From TMED27 sp050633165 (GTDB taxonomy: Bacteria; Pseudomonadota; Alphaproteobacteria; Micavibrionales; Micavibrionaceae): DNA of 7,705 bases. Below, in pieces: positions 6,717 through 7,705 of the stretch. The position numbers and the translations under genes were made by a program. Every line of letters starts with the position of its first letter. Position 1 is the first letter of the stretch. The DNA lies in NCBI GenBank assembly GCA_050633165.1, contig JBOEFZ010000075.1, positions 1 to 7,705 on the forward strand, written 5' to 3'. The notes beneath the pieces were generated by a model. It had not been told where the DNA came from. It saw only the letters and a program-made list of their open reading frames with translations, and made no database searches.

Positions 6717-6922
6717 TAATCCATGGGTGTTAGCCCTTCACATCCACGCCCGAGGCACAAATACTCCACCGTGCCATTCGGGTTTAATTCCGTCCCCAAT
6801 ATCATGGGCGACATGGAATTCATGGAAATGAAGATCATCGTAACCATAAAGGCCACAAGACAAACAGCAAAGCCGCCGGCCATAATCACTTCTCTATTTA
6901 TTTTAGGTTCGTAGTAATTCAC
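6713..6922 (-). CDS. Small single-helix membrane protein, unknown function
   Basis: The 69-residue product is not recognised. It has a short charged N-terminus (MNYYEPKINREV), one hydrophobic segment at about residues 13-34, and a polar tail with Cys56 and Cys61 in CLGRGC. The positive charges before the helix favour N-in, C-out, which would place the two Cys in the periplasm, where they could form a disulfide. It starts with GTG at 6922, preceded on the minus strand by GGGGAGAGGG about 3-4 nt away, a strong purine-rich ribosome site. Its TAG (6713-6715) overlaps the TAA of the terD-like gene (6714-6716) on the opposite strand, leaving no room for a terminator between them. The hydrophobic pattern and ribosome site support it as real; a chance open frame opposite non-coding DNA remains possible. 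Confidence 0.6.
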   Translation of the reverse strand: MNYYEPKINREVIMAGGFAVCLVAFMVTMIFISMNSMSPMILGTELNPNGTVEYLCLGRGCEGLTPMDY

Positions 6923-6967
6923 AAACCCTCTCCCCTATTTAATATATCCCTAAGCATTAATATAACA

Positions 6968-6977
6968 CCCCTACCCT
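6968..6977 (-). repeat. AGGGTAGGGG motif upstream of the small membrane-protein gene, first copy
   Basis: On the minus strand the 10-mer AGGGTAGGGG is followed within a few bases by TATATT (a 5 of 6 match to a -10 box), about 45 nt before the GTG at 6922. The same 10-mer recurs at 7561-7570, again followed by an AT-rich TATA-containing stretch. It could be an upstream promoter element. The 6923-7033 region otherwise holds nothing recognised. Confidence 0.25.
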
Positions 6978-7033
6978 AACGCGGGGTTAAGAATAGATAA
7001 AATGCCGGATAAAAGTTGAGAGAGGCGGAAAAA

Positions 7034-7061
7034 ATGGCGGACACGGAGGGATTCGAACCCT
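7034..7061 (-). repeat. Duplicate of the tRNA-Ser 3' end (att-like direct repeat)
   Basis: These 28 bases are identical, in the same orientation, to 7153-7180 at the 3' end of tRNA-Ser. The copy spans the encoded CCA, the discriminator, the acceptor 3' strand and most of the T arm; identity stops one base past the CCA and inside the 5' T stem. The rest of the tRNA is absent, so this is a fragment. It has the form of an integrase attachment-site duplication, but no integrase gene is seen. Confidence 0.75.
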
Positions 7062-7076
7062 ATTCGCCTTGCGAAT
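7062..7076. repeat. Perfect small hairpin next to the tRNA fragment
   Basis: ATTCGC (7062-7067) and GCGAAT (7071-7076) are exact reverse complements with loop CTT. The hairpin lies inside a longer inverted pair, TTCGAACCCT (7052-7061) with AGGGTTCGAA (7092-7101), so the whole 7052-7101 block could fold as a stem with this hairpin at its tip. Confidence 0.5.
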
Positions 7077-7080
7077 GTTT

Positions 7081-7101
7081 AAAAAAAATCGAGGGTTCGA
7101 A
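7081..7101 (-). terminator. Possible weak terminator downstream of tRNA-Ser
   Basis: Read on the minus strand, TCGA-ACCC-TCGA is followed at once by a run of eight T (plus-strand A at 7081-7088), 53 nt after the tRNA end. The stem is only 4 bp, so the terminator call rests mainly on the U-run. The stem sequence is itself an inverted copy of the tRNA T arm (7088-7101 against 7171-7184). Confidence 0.3.
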
Positions 7102-7132
7102 GATTGATGATCGTACTTTTGGCGGGGGATGG

Positions 7133-7151
7133 CTTTCGTTACGCTCGAAAG
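7133..7151. repeat. Hairpin directly after the tRNA-Ser 3' end
   Basis: CTTTCG (7133-7138) and CGAAAG (7146-7151) form a perfect 6-bp stem with a 7-nt loop, starting 2 nt beyond the encoded CCA on the minus strand. There is no U-run after it. It may help 3' processing of the tRNA precursor, or be part of the inserted spacer. Confidence 0.4.
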
Positions 7152-7153
7152 GA

Positions 7154-7246
7154 TGGCGGACACGGAGGGATTCGAACCCTCGATAGAGCTATTAACCCTA
7201 TACTCCCTTAGCAGGGGAGCGCCTTCAGCCACTCGGCCACGTGTCC
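7154..7246 (-). tRNA. tRNA-Ser(GCU)
   Basis: The minus strand folds as a class II tRNA of 93 nt. The acceptor strands GGACACG (7246-7240) and CGTGTCC (7164-7158) pair perfectly. The discriminator is G and CCA is encoded. The anticodon stem CTCCC/GGGAG encloses the loop CTGCTAA with anticodon GCT at 7212-7210, reading AGC and AGU. The long variable arm of about 21 nt is characteristic of serine. The T arm GAGGG-TTCGAAT-CCCTC is canonical. A 28-nt copy of its 3' end lies 119 bp downstream. Confidence 0.97.
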
Positions 7247-7273
7247 TTTAATAAAACCAACGACTTAGGAATA

Positions 7274-7302
7274 AGTCTAAGTTCTTAATCAGCGAAAATC
7301 AA
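7274..7302 (-). promoter_or_regulatory. Possible promoter of tRNA-Ser
   Basis: On the minus strand TTGATT (7302-7297, 4 of 6) and TAGACT (7279-7274, 4 of 6) are 17 nt apart, ending about 27 nt before the tRNA 5' end. The -10 region overlaps a perfect hairpin, GACTTA-ggaa-TAAGTC (7262-7277). The match is moderate. Confidence 0.35.
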
Positions 7303-7426
7303 TCCGTATCTGTGACAGAATTGTGACATTTTTAGAGGCTGAACCTCTCACTATCATCCATTCTATACGTCTAAACTTTTTAAGAACTGGTTCTATCGTT
7401 GAGTAACAATAACTCAGTCCCTGCAT
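7289..7426 (-). CDS. Possible 45-residue ORF with a strong ribosome site
   Basis: An ATG at 7426 on the minus strand opens 45 codons ending in TGA (7289-7291). It is preceded by AGGGGAGG (7441-7434) with a 7-nt spacer, one of the best ribosome sites in the window. The product starts MQGLSYCYSTIEPVLKKFRR and is basic, with no recognised family, membrane segment or signal peptide. The same bases can be read as a promoter: TTGCAA (7455-7450), 17 nt, TATAGA (7432-7427). The purine-rich stretch may therefore only mimic a ribosome site. The ORF end overlaps the proposed tRNA promoter. Length alone would not support it. Confidence 0.3.
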   Translation of the reverse strand: MQGLSYCYSTIEPVLKKFRRIEWMIVRGSASKNVTILSQIRIDFR

Positions 7427-7599
7427 TCTATAACCTCCCCTTGGCGCAGTTGCAACGCATTTGAAAACTTTTTTAAAAGGGAAGACACACTCACCTCAAT
7501 ATTTGAAGGATTTATGAGGGGGGGAGGGAAAAAGAAGGGGGCTTGGTTAAATGTTATATGCCCCTACCCTCACAATCGGGCAATTTTTTAGGACTTCAT

Positions 7600-7705
7600 C
7601 TATAGTGCAGGCGCTTGTGGCTGAAAGTCCTCTTTTAGCATCGCACTCACAAGGGCGGCCATCTTATCACCCTCTTCAAACGCTACAACTTCATGAAACT
7701 GTGCT
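7600..7705 (-). CDS. 3' end of an unidentified gene running off the right edge
   Basis: The minus-strand frame is open from the window edge to a TAG at 7600-7602, giving 34 C-terminal residues. It starts AQFHEVVAFEEGDKMAALVS and ends in DFQPQAPAL. The composition, with balanced acidic, hydrophobic and Ala-rich helix-like sequence and a Pro/Gln tail, looks like protein rather than random translation, but the piece is too short to name. The next minus-strand features are the small ORF and tRNA-Ser, more than 170 nt away. No convincing terminator follows the stop; the inverted pair AGGACTT (7590-7596) and AAGTCCT (7625-7631) lies around the stop without a U-run. Confidence 0.5.
   Translation of the reverse strand, partial: AQFHEVVAFEEGDKMAALVSAMLKEDFQPQAPAL

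Larger units (their letters stand above)
7247..7599. other. Intergenic region between tRNA-Ser and the right-edge gene
   Basis: Apart from the possible small ORF and promoters, it holds a TGTGACA direct repeat (7311-7317 and 7322-7328, 11 bp apart). It also has hairpins AGAGG-CTGAA-CCTCT (7334-7348), AGAAC-TG-GTTCT (7383-7394) and TGAGT/ACTCA (7400-7416), and a 26-nt all-purine tract at 7516-7541. A second AGGGTAGGGG motif lies at 7561-7570 on the minus strand. No other long gene is visible on either strand. Confidence 0.6.

Noticed and set aside
7034..7184. CRISPR-like or tandem repeat array
   Set aside because: There are only two direct copies, both explained by the tRNA 3' end, and no regular spacer series.
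6987..7232. Minus-strand ORF of 81 codons across the tRNA region
   Set aside because: It reads through most of tRNA-Ser and its duplicated 3' end, so the open frame is incidental.
7514..7591. Plus-strand ORF of 25 codons after AAGGA near 7505-7509
   Set aside because: It is mostly a translation of the purine run (Gly and Lys); the spacing to the ATG is short and nothing supports selection on the protein.

Overview
The window looks like a chromosomal segment of a mid-GC Gram-negative bacterium, most likely an alphaproteobacterium. The reasons are the ruvX gene divergent from gatC-gatA-gatB, the alphaproteobacterial-type GatB signature (Ala instead of Pro in the NRSGxALMEIV motif) and a tRNA-Ser gene with an encoded CCA end. 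This assignment is inferred from gene order and motifs, not from a search.

Layout. From the left edge to 982 runs the 3' part of a patatin-like phospholipase gene (+). After a gap with a possible promoter comes a YgjP-type zinc metallopeptidase gene (+, about 1150-1847). It converges on ruvX (-, 1928-2413) across a perfect AT-rich hairpin and a GC-rich palindromic stretch. From 2461 to 6716 lies a tight six-gene run on the + strand: gatC, gatA, gatB, a DUF4177 protein, a two-helix small membrane protein and a TerD-family protein. Gaps are 5, 12 and 12 nt, and two junctions overlap (4 and 8 nt). The terD-like stop overlaps that of a convergent small membrane-protein gene (-, 6713-6922). Beyond lie an intergenic stretch with a duplicated tRNA 3' end, tRNA-Ser(GCU) (-, 7154-7246), a 353-nt region with hairpins, a possible 45-codon ORF and repeats, and at the right edge the 3' end of an unidentified minus-strand gene.

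How the genes fit together. GatCAB is the amidotransferase that turns misacylated Glu-tRNA(Gln) and/or Asp-tRNA(Asn) into Gln-tRNA(Gln) and Asn-tRNA(Asn). RuvX (YqgF) is an RNase H-fold nuclease linked to Holliday junction or pre-16S rRNA processing. The three genes after gatB are not part of the amidotransferase; their tight spacing suggests co-transcription only.

Most worth a second look: a cluster of DnaA-box-like sequences inside ruvX, including two perfect inverted TTATCCACA boxes; a 28-nt perfect duplication of the tRNA-Ser 3' end 119 bp from the original, plus an inverted T-arm fragment between them; the extended gat operon; and the metallopeptidase gene, whose conserved N-terminus lies upstream of its first standard start codon. 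No clear mobile-element gene, CRISPR array or defence system is visible.
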